Of a stretch of 64,000 nt of DNA, positions 47,156 to 60,254 are shown piece after piece. Made by a program: the position numbers and the translations under genes. The notes under the pieces were generated by a model. It was not told the origin of the DNA. It did no database searches and was given only the letters and a program-made list of their open reading frames with translations. This stretch comes from Gyromitra esculenta (lineage: Eukaryota; Ascomycota; Pezizomycetes; Pezizales; Discinaceae): NCBI GenBank assembly GCA_038503075.1, contig JBCAML010000010.1, forward strand, positions 1,488,001 to 1,552,000, given 5' to 3'. Every line of letters starts with the position of its first letter. The first letter of the stretch is position 1.

Positions 47156-50100
47156 TCGGATAATCAACAATCTACCCTCGACGGAGGATCTGGGATTCTC
47201 GAAGGGTGAGACGGAGGGATAGAGGTTGGAGATGTTAGGAGTTTCGGATTGAGTTGGATTTTGGGATTTAAATTGCAAGACATTTTTTGTTTCTTTGGAT
47301 CGTTTCTTTATTGTTTTTCGAAAGGAAGTAGGATCTTGAGGGTGGGGGATGAGATAACAGGGTGTTGGAGATTGACGTTGTGGTCAAATATAGTCGTAAA
47401 TGATATGAATATCTCGTTTTTGAGGCCATTGGTAGTGTTTTGGGCATTGAGCTTCCCAAGTGAACGCAAACATTGCACAGATAGAAATGGACAGGAAGGA
47501 TGGGATCCGGAGGGGGATTTCTCTAGCTCTTCCAAGTTTATTGACGAATATTCCTAATGACAAATTGCAATTAGAATGGGTTATCGACAAATTCTGAGCG
47601 CATAATTTGTATTGGGTGAAGCATAGAAACCTATCTTTCTTTCACGCTGCAGATGCCGTAAGGATAATGGCGTTCTTTCTGGCCCCTGGTCGTGAAGCCG
47701 GATCTTGAATATATTAGGGATAGCTAAGTTGTCGTTGGGTCGTTGTGGCATACTTGATTGGGAACAATAGGGAAGTATTTATCTTGGCGTTATTAATTGG
47801 TGTGGGAATCGCGGCGTTCGTTTTTGTTGCATCATTTTGAGGAAGTTTCCGGAGCCGGACTTTCTTTATTAGTTCCGATTAACGTGGCGTGGTATTAGGG
47901 GAATCTGTAGACGGGTCGTAAAATCAACTCTAGGATACTGTGGAGGGTGGGAGCGGGGCAGTATTCGCTATTCCAGCGAGGCTGCCAAGGGGGTACTTTC
48001 CCTGGCGTACGTGTTTTAGCGATCAAATATGCGTAAACAAATTTATGATCGGTAGGAGTCGAGGGAAGGAGAAAATCAAAAGAGTATTTGATAGTGTTTG
48101 ATGAACTGAGGCACGTATTTTGATTAAGGTGTGTTGTCGAAAATGGAGGCCATTAATATTTGCGGTATGAACTGGGCCGGGTGACTTGATGGTAACCCGT
48201 TAGGTAAGAATCTAGTACACTTGGTAGGAGCCAGCTGCAGAGGAAATAAAGTCTCTAGATTGTAGATTCTTGCCACCTAGTAGCCGTAATCGGTAGTTAG
48301 GTTGCATTGTCTCTGCTTCCCTTGACTGCTTCCCAACATAGTAGGTATGTTCGATGGCAGCGCTGCAGAATAGCGAATGTTTGTGAAATTTATAGTTAAT
48401 CCATATATACGAATGATAATATCTGAGTTTCCAGAAGTCGAATAAGCAATTAACTAGCATCGTGCGAGCTTGAACAGGTGGTGTACGAGTTTGACGATCT
48501 CTCTCCATGATATCTCTCGATCTGATCATTGGAGAGGTATCCCATAGAATACGGTCATGCCAATAGGAAGAGTCTTTATTTTGCGGGATCAGCTTAGCAG
48601 ATTCAAAGAGCAAGATATATCCAATCCAAATATTGATACTAGTAAATTATTCGCAGCACATGCATGCATGCTAGCTTGTTTCGTTTGAATCTGCTGACCA
48701 TGTATGAAATGTTAAGTAAAGATAAACGACAATAATCGTCATTCCCTTCTGCCTGGAGTAGAGGGACCTGATGATTAGCTAGGAGCCACAACCCCAATCG
48801 CAGTACTAGTTTTTATCAAGAGAAAAGGCCAAGAGAGACTTTATACGCCCTCAAGGCTTAAAACCACAATGGTAGTTTTCTCTGACAATACTTGAGGGAT
48901 GATGTAATATCAAGTCGTAGATGTATTGGTAGATATCGGGTTGCAAACCCCAGTTTCCGAAGTTCCTAGGTTTGTTGACAGTTAGTGACAATGGAGTGGT
49001 GTCCACGATGTGGCTCGAAAGGAGATAACTGGGTATGTAGTTGCAACTGAGTTTCAAGGTAACTGGTTTGTTGATCTGTAACATTTAGCGTTAAATTAGT
49101 TGTCTGGGTTTCAATCCGTCCAATAAATAAGACCCTTCCGGTAGAATTTGCCTCCATTTGACGTACGTAGCAGTCGTGATATAGCCCGTACTGATCTATC
49201 ACACACCGAAAGTACTGGAATTTTCCTGCTTGAACGCACCTTTGTAGTGCCCTTGAACGACGTTCAATAGAAAAAAAGCCCCATTTTTCTCATTACGTAT
49301 ACTCGCTAGATCGTACTTGTTTCTGTATTTACTTTTTTATTCAGAAATTTGAGCTGGGCCAAAATACGGAAGTCAATAGGAATGATTCAGGGTTAAAATT
49401 TTGTAAGAACTGTTACAGTGTAACGAGAACTCTGAAATCTGGGTAAACCTTTTTTAGGATATTCCACTTGTGTTCTACCAAGGTTGAATAAAGTTTTTTT
49501 GAGAATGTTCATCCATGAAAGTACGCAGCTCAGGTAGTATGGCTCTAAGCTATGTAGATAGGAGAGCACTTGATTATCCTGAGAACATAAGAGGCTTCAC
49601 GCCTTACTTTGCATCCTAGAGAGTTCTGTGTCAGCTTGTTTCACACCTGATATAGTTATAACTGACCTCTACAATGGTTTATTGGCGCTGAGTGGGAGGT
49701 TTATGAAGCGTATATTTTCTATTGGGATATACTAGTTGTTGATCAAGGTTCTTGCTTTAGCTAGCTTCGGCGATCAAGTCTAAAGTGAGATTAGTATCAC
49801 AGAGTTCCGAGTATCTAAACGACTCATGGCACATGTAGTGCACGTGTCTGATGTCAACAAACAGAATGAATACCACTAACTGTAAGAAATGAGGGGCAAC
49901 TCTCATCTTATGGTTTGTTCAGCTACATGAATACTACCCCACCAGCTCGGTGGCACCCTCAATGGAAGGAAAATAAGACAAAAGAAAAAGAAAAAGGAAT
50001 TACCATGTGACAGGTGTGACGAGTTATGCACGATAGTAATTTGTCACGGCCACCCTAATTTTGTTTGGGTATATAGTACTTGTTTTAATACTAGTAAATT

Positions 50101-53085
50101 TGATGGGAAGGCTGTCGCTTGTTACCCACAAGTAAAGCTTCCCGCGGGATCAGGGGAGTAAACACAATGATTCGCTGAATTCGCTTCAACTGAGAGCAAA
50201 GCCGACAAACTACGGCCTTGCCTGGCGGGATAGCGAATAGAAACTCACAAACAACAAACTGGTAGACAGCACTCTCGATTGCCGGCATCCGGCACAGCTT
50301 GAAGACTACGAGCACCCAGTGGTAATTGTGGATATTTCTTTTGATACCGAGGATGGTAGCTAATATGTGGAACTCTTCCTAGGGTCCTCCAGCCGTCGAG
50401 TTCACAATTTTGACGGCCATTTCTTGTCGAGAGGATTATTGCGAGGTGAAATTGGATCGGGTAGGACTATCTTCACACCTATTCACCTTAAAGCAGTAAG
50501 AATATCAATCTAAGAAGGATCATTCCAAGTAATCTCAAAAGTATATGGGTACGGATGTTGTGTATAGATATTGAGATTGCTAAGCAGAGTAATACTTTCA
50601 AAATTGCTTAAACGAGGAATACATTTCTTGCCGCACTAGTAATTGAATAAGATTTGAGGCTTTCATAAAGAACTGATAGTAACGGAAATAAGTTTTAAAA
50701 AAACCTAAATAGATACCCCGCTGAAGGATGGTGTTCCTTGTGGCACTATTAGTGGGGGAGAAAACCCCTATAAATCGCCTTAGCATGACCCAGCTAATAT
50801 AGGCGGTAATATTACCCACCGTCTGTGGTGTCGGATTTTTTTTCCAGCGATTAGCAAAGGAGTGGATCCGATCAAATATCGGGAAAAAGCAAGGGGCTCC
50901 CGCGGTGAGAAAGCAGTGCAGAGATAATGCTATTTATTGGTTCACTAAGCCGCCGAGACTTGTAACCTTAAAGTAGCGAGATGCACAATGTCTGCAAAGT
51001 CCTTCATGGGCTGGAGTCGGAAGGCCAAGGTTGTTTTTGAAACTGCATATATCCCAGTCGATTCACATTTAGAATGCGCCTAAAACTCACTTGCCTCGTT
51101 ATGTTTTGAGCGTTTGTTTTTTGCAGAAAACACACGTTAAACACGCTGAACTAACTAGAATTGTAAAGCCGGTCTGATCCGATAGAGGCACTCGTTTATC
51201 TCGAACGGCGATGTTGCTGTGTTTGGTGTATTTATCTCTCGTGATATGCTTCGAGATACTGGTATGACTTGAGGAACCAATTGGAATTAACATCTTCGAT
51301 TTCCGGCGATGAAAAAGCATTTCCGGTAACATTGAATGAAATTTTCGATCACCAATATTACTAGCTGCCCAGATGATGTTGTGCATTTTAGGTGAATATA
51401 GAATCGCTGCCTTTTTTGCCCCTCCAACGAATATGATAAAGCTAGTTGATGACGTAATTAGTGAGCTTGGGCATTATGGGCAGTGAAGCCAACACCAACC
51501 ATTAAAAAGCTGTATCTGCGTCTGTCGTCCCCTCAACGTGTCTAACGTTAGCGATTTTGTGCGGGAAGCTACTTCGAGAACATGATCTCTCATGCCGGCA
51601 CCCGTCTCATTATCCCAAGTAGCGGAGTGCATGAGATGAGTTATCCTAGTTAATATTTGGAATCTTTTGAACCCTGCTCTTTCCGCCACAAACGATCGAA
51701 TAACCGTTCGATACATTGTTATAGTGCTCGCTTTATGATAGGCTTACTATGCTAGTTAGCACTTGCTGGGATGATTAACGAAACGGGCTCTGCTCTGGAG
51801 CTGTAGTTAATACGTATGTGACGTTAGAACGATAAAGGCACTAGGTGTAAGCCTGATAAACCGAATCGTACGAAGTCGTGCGTGGAATTGCAGTACGGAT
51901 TTTCGTTAGAGGGATTTTTATAGGTCCAAATTTGATCGCTGGCGGCCACTCAATTTCATAAATTTGAAACATACCAGTTCTTCGGCTTGCTATTCAAAGA
52001 TAGTTTATAAATCTATATCTTAGCGATTGCTAACACTCGTATTTAAAGGAACCCAATTTATCGTAGCCCCTTCCTTTACCATTTATAGGTGCTCCAATCC
52101 AGAGTAGTAAAAAATCGGTGTGTAGTTGGCGTAGTTGGTGATATTTCGATGGACGATGGCATCGTAGCCCTCTGTCGCAGAAAACATAGCGATTTAGGGC
52201 GATATTGGAAAGAAAGCGCTAACATGGAATAGGAAATGCCTTTAGGCCCCCCACATTTGGATTAACCAAGCAATAAAGGTTAAAACACGGTAATCTGCAG
52301 GGCCGCCAAGGGTTCGAGACAGCGACGCGTCCGATAATTGCAATCCGAGATCAACAAAGACGTCGGATGGAATTAGAGGAAGGGATGTTTCTGTAGGGCC
52401 CGAGTTGATTTTCAGCGAGTGGGAGCTGGAGAGATTTATGTTATGGAAGATGCATGTGTAGATCAAGTGAGGGTAGGTATACGTATCCATCCGTAATTTG
52501 AATAGGAAATACCGTATGAGGACGCATCATATCAGGGTTGGTTTGCTGTTTCTCGGTGAGAAAAATATTTTGATAGATCCATTCCCGAAAAGGCTCATTA
52601 CTGCCACGAACAGCTAAATGTAATCGTAGGTAAATATTCCGGGATTTGGCACTTCTTACTCAACGTCTTGGTGTGAGGTGGAGTGGTTCCTACGAGCTGC
52701 CTTGCATCATCCAGCCCGTCTCAATTGATAAACAATTGGGTAAAATACACATGTGCTGTAGCCTTTATTTGACATGATGAATTACATGTAACAAATAGAA
52801 CGTGGGCTTGGTAAATAAATAAATAGTATGGGAGACAGCAGAGAAAATAAAACAAAATTTAATGAAAAGGTACGGTATGGGTTTGCCAAGGTGGCTTGCT
52901 GACCTTTGCAACCCACAAAAGCCCCCACCCTGAGAGTACCTCTCTGTCTTCCCCCTCCCGTTTTCATCTTCATTATCAATTTAGATCTTTTTTCCATCTT
53001 TGTTTCATTGCTTCTTTCTACTGCAATTGCTTTCCCCGTCCCGTTATCATCCGTCGCCAACCATTGTGCCAGGCCCATCTGCAAG
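47156..53085. other. Intergenic, about 5.9 kb
   Basis: No gene supported. The longest frame (133 codons, 48212-48613, minus) has no motif. From about 52920 to 53080 the plus strand becomes pyrimidine-rich, a likely promoter and leader for the coiled-coil gene starting at 53086. Confidence 0.5.
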
Positions 53086-55600
53086 ATGCCGCTCTGGTAT
53101 CATCCTCCACCAGTCCTCGTCGAGGGAGGCATTCCTGCTGCGTATGTTTACTCTTTTTTTTATCCCAATCTTTTAGGCTTCGCTGAATTTCGCATCCCTC
53201 TGCAGCCCCGGGTGCCCTGTCAATCCACCTCTGTACTACCACCCACCTCCGGTTTGCGTTGATCCCTCAGAGGATGCAGTAGTCCCACCAACCGGGACAG
53301 CTCCTCCCTCTGGTGCCTGTCCCATCTCCCCTCGTATGGCGGACTTTTCTGGCGGTTTTACTTCTCCTACTTCACGTAGTGATGCTTTTGGTGGTTTAGC
53401 TCCTCCAGCGATGTATCGCTATCCTCAGGCAGGGGGTGGTGGATTCCACGCTGCTGGCAATTCCAATTCCAATATGATACCACAGCCTGCTGGTACTGGA
53501 GTTTTTGCTGCCAATTACTCTACGCAGCCTCCACAAGGGCCTACTGACTTCCATGCGGATTTGGCGCCTGAGTCTCCAAAGCCTAATGTTACTGGGCTTC
53601 CCACTTCTCACCGATTTAGAGAGCGAGTCTATTACTATGATGATGAAACTAAAGAAGTTCACTTACATAGTTCGGACAGTCCAACCGAGTACTGCGTCAG
53701 ATCCGAAAAACTCCGACCCCCGCTGGAGTCCAATACCCCCCACCCAAACCTGGGTCATCGAGGTCGGGCATATTATATCGACGAAAAGAACAGACACAAT
53801 ACCACATTCACCCCAAATGCAACCCCAGATGCTCCACGTTCACAACGTAGGTCTCGCCACCTTGAACTGACTAGGGAGGGCAGCGGGGAATTTGAAGTAA
53901 AGCTTTGGCGTGGAGGCGACCATAGATGTGAAAAGAGTGTCCGGGTTGTCTGCGACCCAGCCGATGATGATGATGTCAAACTTAGCGAATTTCAGAACTG
54001 TGATGCTCAAGGCTACGAGAAGAACGGGCTCGATGAGATGGAAAGAAGACGACAACATCAAGAACTTGTTGTAAAGGCCGACGAACAAGAACTCAAGAAG
54101 AGAATCCGCCAGGAAGAATACGCAAAGGCATTCAAAGCCGAGATCTACGAGGAACTCAAACGCGAAGATGTACAACGCCAGGAGTTGATACGCATGCAAA
54201 GACTTCGTGCCGATCAGAGGACTGAAAAGGTGGAGGCTGAACGCCAAACAGCCAAAGAATTGGAGAGAGAACGCATCTGCAGAGAGGTTGAGATTGAACT
54301 AGAGAGACGCGACCAAACTCGTAAGATTGAACTAGAAGTCGAGCTACGGATACAGGAGAAAATCCGAGAGGAGGCTAGGCAGCGGGAGTTACTCAAGGAT
54401 ATGGAAGAGAGAAGACTGGCTCACTTGATAAAGGCGGAAGTAGATAGCAAGAAGAAGTTAGAGGAAAAGGCTAAGAACGAAGCTAGAAGACGGGAGCATA
54501 CACTTCAAGATGAACGGGATAGGATTCGTCAGAAGGTTAATGCTGAGTTGGAACAGAGGGAACAGAGTCGTTTGGTCGAGATTGAGGCCGAGGAGATGCG
54601 AAGGAAAGAGAAAGAAAGAATCGAAGAAGAGATTAGGGACAGGGAATTTGCGATGGAGATGGAAAAGAAGAGATTGTCTGACCTTGCTGAAATTGTAGCT
54701 GAGGAGAAACGGAAAGCGGAAGAGCAGCAAAAGGCCGAGGCAGATGCCCATCAACGCAAACTCGACCAAGAGAGACGTGCTAAAAGTGAAGAGGAGCACA
54801 GAATTCGCCGAGAGGAATGGGAGAAACTTCGAGACAAGGAAATGCAGCGTATCCGCGTAGAAATAGCGAAGGAACTCAGTGAAGCAGAGGCTAAGAGGAC
54901 TCACGAAGAGCATATCAAATCCGAAACCATCAGAATTCAACAACTTGAGATGATACGTATGAGATCAGACGAACAAGTCCGTATTCGCGTTGAAGCTGGG
55001 AGAGAAGAGTTACGAAGGGAACTTCGCCAAGAATGGGAAAAAGACGAAAAGGCTAGGACATCGCAGCTCGCAACAGAGGCCGCTGCGCTCAAGGCAAAAG
55101 CGGATGCAGAAGAGCAAGCCCGTATTCGTAATCTTGCTGAAACCCAGAAACGGCAGCGAATCCAGGACCGGATCGCACATGAAGAAGCTATTAACAGACA
55201 ACAGCACGAGCGGGCTGAAATAGAAATGAGAAAACAGGCTCGAACCCATGAAATTTTGCTAGAGAAAGAGAGGATTAAGGCAGAAGTAGAAAGGCTTAAG
55301 AAGAAGAAACACGAAGACGAAACCGCAGTGAAAACAGGTATGGCGGTGGCGATAGCGGAGGAGAATGAGATTAGAAGGATCATCCGGGCGGAGATTAAGG
55401 AGGATATGAGAAAAGCTAGAGCAAGGGAAGAGAGGAAGTTAATTGAGCAATCGGAGTTGATGAATAGACCTGAGGGTAATAACGTCTGCTACGGTGTTTT
55501 AGAGGGTTTTATACCCCCTCCTCCGCCTCCCCCGCCTCCCATGCCGAAGGAGCGAGTGCAGTTGCATTGGGAAACAGATTTTGGAGAGGGTTATGACTAG
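53086..55600 (+). CDS. Coiled-coil protein of unknown function, 816 residues, 2 exons
   Basis: A 56-base first exon (53086-53141) joins exon 2 (53206-55600) across a 64-base intron (GTATGT to CAG) in phase. I chose this start over the ATG at 53336 because the join yields a continuous Pro-rich head with the motif twice: LWYHPPPV (residues 3-10) and LYYHPPPV (28-35). A nearer AG at 53176 gives a stop. Residues 36-290 are low in complexity with short ordered bits (RFRERVYYYDDETKEVHLH). About 290-765 is a nearly unbroken Glu/Arg/Lys/Gln-rich helix, probably a long coiled coil. A proline run (IPPPPPPPPPMP) follows near 789-799, then the acidic end WETDFGEGYD. No signal peptide or membrane segment. 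It may be a scaffold or cytoskeletal protein, and the proline run could bind SH3, WW or profilin partners, but that is inference. I do not recognise the family. Confidence 0.8.
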
Positions 55601-57646
55601 CTGAGTACATCTAGATTGTGCAATTTTACTTGGAACAAACCCGGTCGATAAGCGGATAGGATTAAACGTAGCAAATAAGAAACAGAATGCACAATATACA
55701 TTGATATCATAGTTTTGAAACCTCACTTTTAGGTTTACCATAGGTCCAAATATACAGGCGTTTGTCCTTAAACCCTATTTTAAAGTCTGGGCATAAGCTT
55801 CGTTAGTCATAAAACTAGGTAAATTAAACAATCAAACTCTACCCGCAGAGTTTGGGTTTGGGAGTAGTTGTGTTTCGATAGCGGTCTATGGCAAATCACA
55901 ACTCATCACCCGAAATCTCTTGGTTATGATCGCTAAAAATGGCTTCCTAATATGGTAGCCCCTCGGGGGCGACTTCAGAGAAGGCTCAAGGATGGAACTT
56001 AATGAGCGACGCAGGCCCGAGTATATGGACACCTGGGAGGCCTAAAAAGGTGTCGCCAAGTGAGATACTCTCTTCCGATATTCCAATAATGATTATTTGC
56101 CCGCTTACTATTGAATAGTCGACTTTGTCAGCAGCACTCTTAAACAGTAAAAGAAAATTAAAGAATACAGGTAGTCTTTGGTATTTAGCTAGTGGGATAC
56201 CTCCCGTGATATAGAGAGAGGCTGTTCTACTATAATAAGCTTCAAATCATATGTATATATGTATGTACTGGGAAGATTCTCTAATATACTGAAAGGTGTA
56301 GTCCTCGAGCAAGAGGATACGATGGATATTTCTAAGATCGAGAAATTGAAAATACTGACATAGTGCAGTATTCTTGAAATCTTTAGTATACAAAATCGCT
56401 GATATGCAAGGGTTCCTCCACCATGTACGCATGGGCTAACCCGGTTCTTTCGGGCCAACATCAGTGATTATTGAATAGTAAATTGCTGAGACCCTCCTAC
56501 GCCGGGGTTAGCTTCAAATGAACTGATTTTTAGCACCTAAAGTGTGCATGGGGGGCGTTGCAGATATATCTAAAAATAGAACTGTTACTCTTTTTGTTAG
56601 AAAGGCAAACTAACCCGAGTGATATTCTATGAATTGTTATGCAAGAAGGTGTGTAAAAATTACGTTTTTAAGTATAGCCAGTTGGAGTGGCGCTCACGAG
56701 TGAGTTATGCTTCCAATTTAGTTTTTTGCGCTGTAAATTATTAAGTTCCTCAGGTACATAGTCTGTTTAGTAAGAATAGACGAGCTAGGGCGTGTTGGCT
56801 TATGCATACTGGGTTTTAGCCGTAAAAATCTGAGCTGTGAGTATAAACATGAAATCCCTGGGATCGGAAGGCGCAAGACGTATGTGTATATTTAGAAATG
56901 TCTTTCGAAGCTATAAGCCCCGTTTCTAGTCTCTTATCTAGAAACTATAGCTAGGCGTCTCGTCTTGTACCACGGCCTACGGGTTGAATGTACATATTGA
57001 ATTAGTTAATAAATAAATAAGGCGCCTCGTCTTATCCATGAGTACCGAGTGATTGCTTATGATACAAAATCATGTATCGTAATGAATCTGGGACTTATAT
57101 GATGAAAAAAAACAAATAATATCCAAGCTTTTTAAGAGGGAATCATGATCTAAAACGACATTGGCACAGCCAAGGGTACACGAAAAAAGCCGATGTCAGC
57201 CTTGCCAGCATTTAGACTCGTGGGCACAAGGTACTGAAGTACACTAGAAATACGTATGACGGAAGCTCCCGAGAGCGAATAGGAGGGAGACGGCAATATA
57301 GTTTTCCGTTTCTCCGGAGGGCCCCGCCAGATAAATAAATAAATAAATTCATAAACTGTACATATAGATTGCATAGAAAACAACCTTGTCAAATGAATGC
57401 TGTGCAGACTAAAAGAAATTGGCAAATAAATTATAAACTACAAAAGAAAACGCCATAAATAGATAGAAATAGATAGACCCCCAGATTCTTTGTTTCGTGT
57501 GTATCGTGACATCTTCTGCCATGTACTCAACGAAATTGTTAGGCAAAAAGATAGACGAAATGAAGTTAAAAAAGATTACAAACTCCCATCCAAATTCAAC
57601 ACCAAAACCGAAGAACAAATTGGACGTGAAATTCATGTCTCCAAAC
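55601..57646. other. Intergenic, about 2.0 kb
   Basis: 3' flanks of the converging coiled-coil gene and the zinc-finger gene. A perfect 8-bp hairpin (CAAACTCT/AGAGTTTG, loop ACCCGC) lies at 55833-55854. No gene seen. Confidence 0.55.
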
Positions 57647-59617
57647 TTAGATGCTCTGCTCTTCAAATTCGCCTTCTGCATCCTCCTCTTCACCGTCGTG
57701 CAAAACACCATCCATTTTATCCATAGCGCTCGGGTTCTTTTTTTTCTCCTCATCAGGAAAGTCTTTTCCTGAACTCAGTAGTCTGTATTTTCCACATTCC
57801 ATTAACTCCACGATTTTTGTATCAATGGCCCATCGGATAAGACCCTCATCCATAACCCACGACTTTGGGTCAATCCCCTTGTAGTTATTCTTTTCGTAAT
57901 GTTTCCCCACATGTTCCATTCTCATATCCCAGCTACCACGGCCCTTAAATTTTTCCTTACAGTACCCACATTTACTCCATTCTGGTGGTGACCGCCGAGT
58001 ATGCAAGCAGCGCTCTTGGATCATTGGAATATCATGGGTTAGCCAGTTTTTCATCTGTTGAGTATTTTTAGTGCTTGTTGATTTGGGGCTGTGCATGCGC
58101 TTCAAGTGCTGCCCAAATAGATCCTTGCGGTTGAAAATAGCATTGCGATCGGCACAATCCGCATTGTCACAGCGCCAATAGTGAAGTCGTAGATGCTGCG
58201 AGAATACGTGCCGTTTCCATTCGTTTTTCGATCCAAAGGTTTGTGCACAGCCCGCAAAGTAGAATGTACAAAGGAAAGGCCTTGTGTGCTGGGTTTGCAT
58301 ATGTTTACTGTGTGAGAGAGTTGTTGTTAGCGGACCAGCTTGGAGACTCAAAAGAGATACAGCTAGAAGGGGTGAATACCGGAATTCGGAGTTATGTTTG
58401 AAAGATTTGTTCGGATGTACGGGGCAACTCTGCCTCTCTTTTTGTTTCTTCCCGGCACCCCTTCCCTTGTGGCTCTTACCTGTATCCTTAAATGGCTTCA
58501 TCATTTCTGCGCGGCCTTTAGCTGAGAGCTGTGAAGCTCCAGAGCCGCTTCTTGAACGTCGCTCTCCATTCATTTCTAGCATAGCCGATGATCGAACAGG
58601 TGATTGTGGTGAAGACAGAGGGGAGGAACACCCGGCCCCTATCGAAGGTTGTAGGTAATATCTCTGATCATTAGGCCAAGAGTTTCTATCATCCCGTTCC
58701 GGTTCATAGAATCGGATATCTGGCACATTTTCGCGCCCGAGCCCACGGCTTGAAAGGCCTTCCTCGACTGCTTCATTGTCATCATCGTCATCATCTTTCT
58801 CTTCATTTGTGGGAGCTAATTGTATGTTCTTGAGATTGACGAATGATCTCCGATTGCTAAGACTAATTTCACCAGCGATGGCGTCAGGAGCCACTCCGGG
58901 ACTACTGCTTCCCGATTTCGAATCCCCAGAGTACACTGAAGCTCTACCCCAAGTCTGGTGAGGACCACCCAATCCTGGTGAAGTGGGTGATAAACACGCA
59001 TCCATAGATGATCTATGAGAATGGCTTCCTCCAAAAGTATGTCCACGAGGGTATCCAGGGCTCGTAGGTGATGTGCCGCTCAGAGAATAATTATCTCGGA
59101 AATGATGGCTGTCAGGAGATCCAGCCCAAGCACTCGCCGTCTCAGCAGAATATTGATGGTAGTCGTATACTGAACTCACGGCAGAAGAGGCATCGTCATG
59201 ATAGGATGATTGATATTCGCCCCCCCAACTTGGTGCAATGGGGTGGAGATTGTGGCCATGGTTAAGGAATACATTGTTGATGCTAGGCGAACTGTTAAGT
59301 TCTACCAGAGGTCTTGACGAAGCTTCATCGGTCATAAAACGGGATATAGATGACGAGTTGTCAATAATTGTATCTGGGGGAAGTTGTAAATTCCCCAGAA
59401 CCTCCAGTTTTCTCTCAAGTGATGTAGGTGAATGGGTGTGAAAAGCGCTCCAAACATAAGACACTTGCGGATGATCAGACGGATAAGTTCCATTCACATT
59501 CACATCTGAAGGATGTTGCTGAAGGATTTCGTGATCTCCTTCAGAAGAAGAGTGCAGGAGGCTCTGCATGGAAATCAGGTTGCTAGAATCCATAGCGAAA
59601 GTATTGCTATGGTACAT
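57647..59617 (-). CDS. C2H2 zinc-finger protein with altered first finger, 2 exons
   Basis: Exons 59617-58380 and 58307-57647 join across a 72-base intron (GTATTC to CACACAG), giving 632 residues. The intron falls inside the first finger, as in the paralogues at 3975 and 6428. Finger 1 (about 398-420) reads CPVHPNKSFKHNSEFRKHMQTQH, with His where the second Cys should be. Finger 2 has two extra residues between its cysteines (CTFYFAGC to KRHVFSQH). Then come WRCDNADC to GQHLKRMH and CGYCKEKF to EHVGKHYEK. About 390 residues of Ser/Pro/acidic disordered sequence precede the fingers, and the tail is acidic (DGEEEDAEGEFEE). The ATG at 59617 is the first in frame. Met9 is an alternative. Probable nuclear regulator, targets unknown. 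Confidence 0.83.
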   Translation of the reverse strand: MYHSNTFAMDSSNLISMQSLLHSSSEGDHEILQQHPSDVNVNGTYPSDHPQVSYVWSAFHTHSPTSLERKLEVLGNLQLPPDTIIDNSSSISRFMTDEASSRPLVELNSSPSINNVFLNHGHNLHPIAPSWGGEYQSSYHDDASSAVSSVYDYHQYSAETASAWAGSPDSHHFRDNYSLSGTSPTSPGYPRGHTFGGSHSHRSSMDACLSPTSPGLGGPHQTWGRASVYSGDSKSGSSSPGVAPDAIAGEISLSNRRSFVNLKNIQLAPTNEEKDDDDDDNEAVEEGLSSRGLGRENVPDIRFYEPERDDRNSWPNDQRYYLQPSIGAGCSSPLSSPQSPVRSSAMLEMNGERRSRSGSGASQLSAKGRAEMMKPFKDTGKSHKGRGAGKKQKERQSCPVHPNKSFKHNSEFRYSPLLAVSLLSLQAGPLTTTLSHSKHMQTQHTRPFLCTFYFAGCAQTFGSKNEWKRHVFSQHLRLHYWRCDNADCADRNAIFNRKDLFGQHLKRMHSPKSTSTKNTQQMKNWLTHDIPMIQERCLHTRRSPPEWSKCGYCKEKFKGRGSWDMRMEHVGKHYEKNNYKGIDPKSWVMDEGLIRWAIDTKIVELMECGKYRLLSSGKDFPDEEKKKNPSAMDKMDGVLHDGEEEDAEGEFEEQSI

Positions 59618-60216
59618 ATATATTAGTATTGGGCTAGATCACTTTTTGTTGCCGGAAACCTCGAAAAGATGAAAAGGGACTAGTTCGGTAGAAAAATATG
59701 TAGTATAAAGATAGTGATAATTAAAATAAGACGACCAAGAAGGAATGGAACCGGGCAGATATGATTTGATGCAAACGAAGATTAGAAGCTGATATCGCTA
59801 TTAACAGTATCTACGTACCTTGCCTTTGTTGTGGTAACCAAACAACCTACGTGCGCAAAGTGACTAGAATGGCGATTGGAGCTGAACAGCTAACACAATT
59901 CACCTTGGTGAACTGGAGTGTGAACTTGCAATTCCACCAGCGTGTGGCAGGTGGGGTTGGCAGTGCAAAAACAGGCCGATAGTTCCGAGGCGTCTGCTGA
60001 AGCGGAGCGATGTTCGATATATAGATCAAGTTGGAGACTCGAAATAAGTGTGGATCGGAAGGTACAGCCCTGGTGCAGGGGAACTTATGGATCTAGAACT
60101 CTCAGAATTAGGGGGAGACGAAGCACCTTTGTACCTTTCTCACAGAATGGTGCTCTCATTTTGTCTTAGAAGATATACGGGCGTATCTACATGCCCTGAT
60201 TGACACGAAGGCTTGT

Positions 60217-60254
60217 TGCGCGTGCGCGCACGCTGGTTCGCGCACACACACACC
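60217..60254. repeat. Alternating purine/pyrimidine tract with 14-bp palindrome
   Basis: GCGTGCGCGCACGC (60220-60233) is a perfect palindrome, followed a few bases later by GCGCACACACACAC. Such alternating tracts favour Z-DNA. It lies about 600 bases upstream of the minus-strand zinc-finger gene. Confidence 0.5.

Noticed and set aside
53177..53205. Acceptor TTTTAG at 53176 for the first intron of the coiled-coil gene
   Set aside because: Joining there to the ATG frame at 53086 gives a stop after three codons. The CAG at 53205 keeps the frame and continues the proline-rich head.
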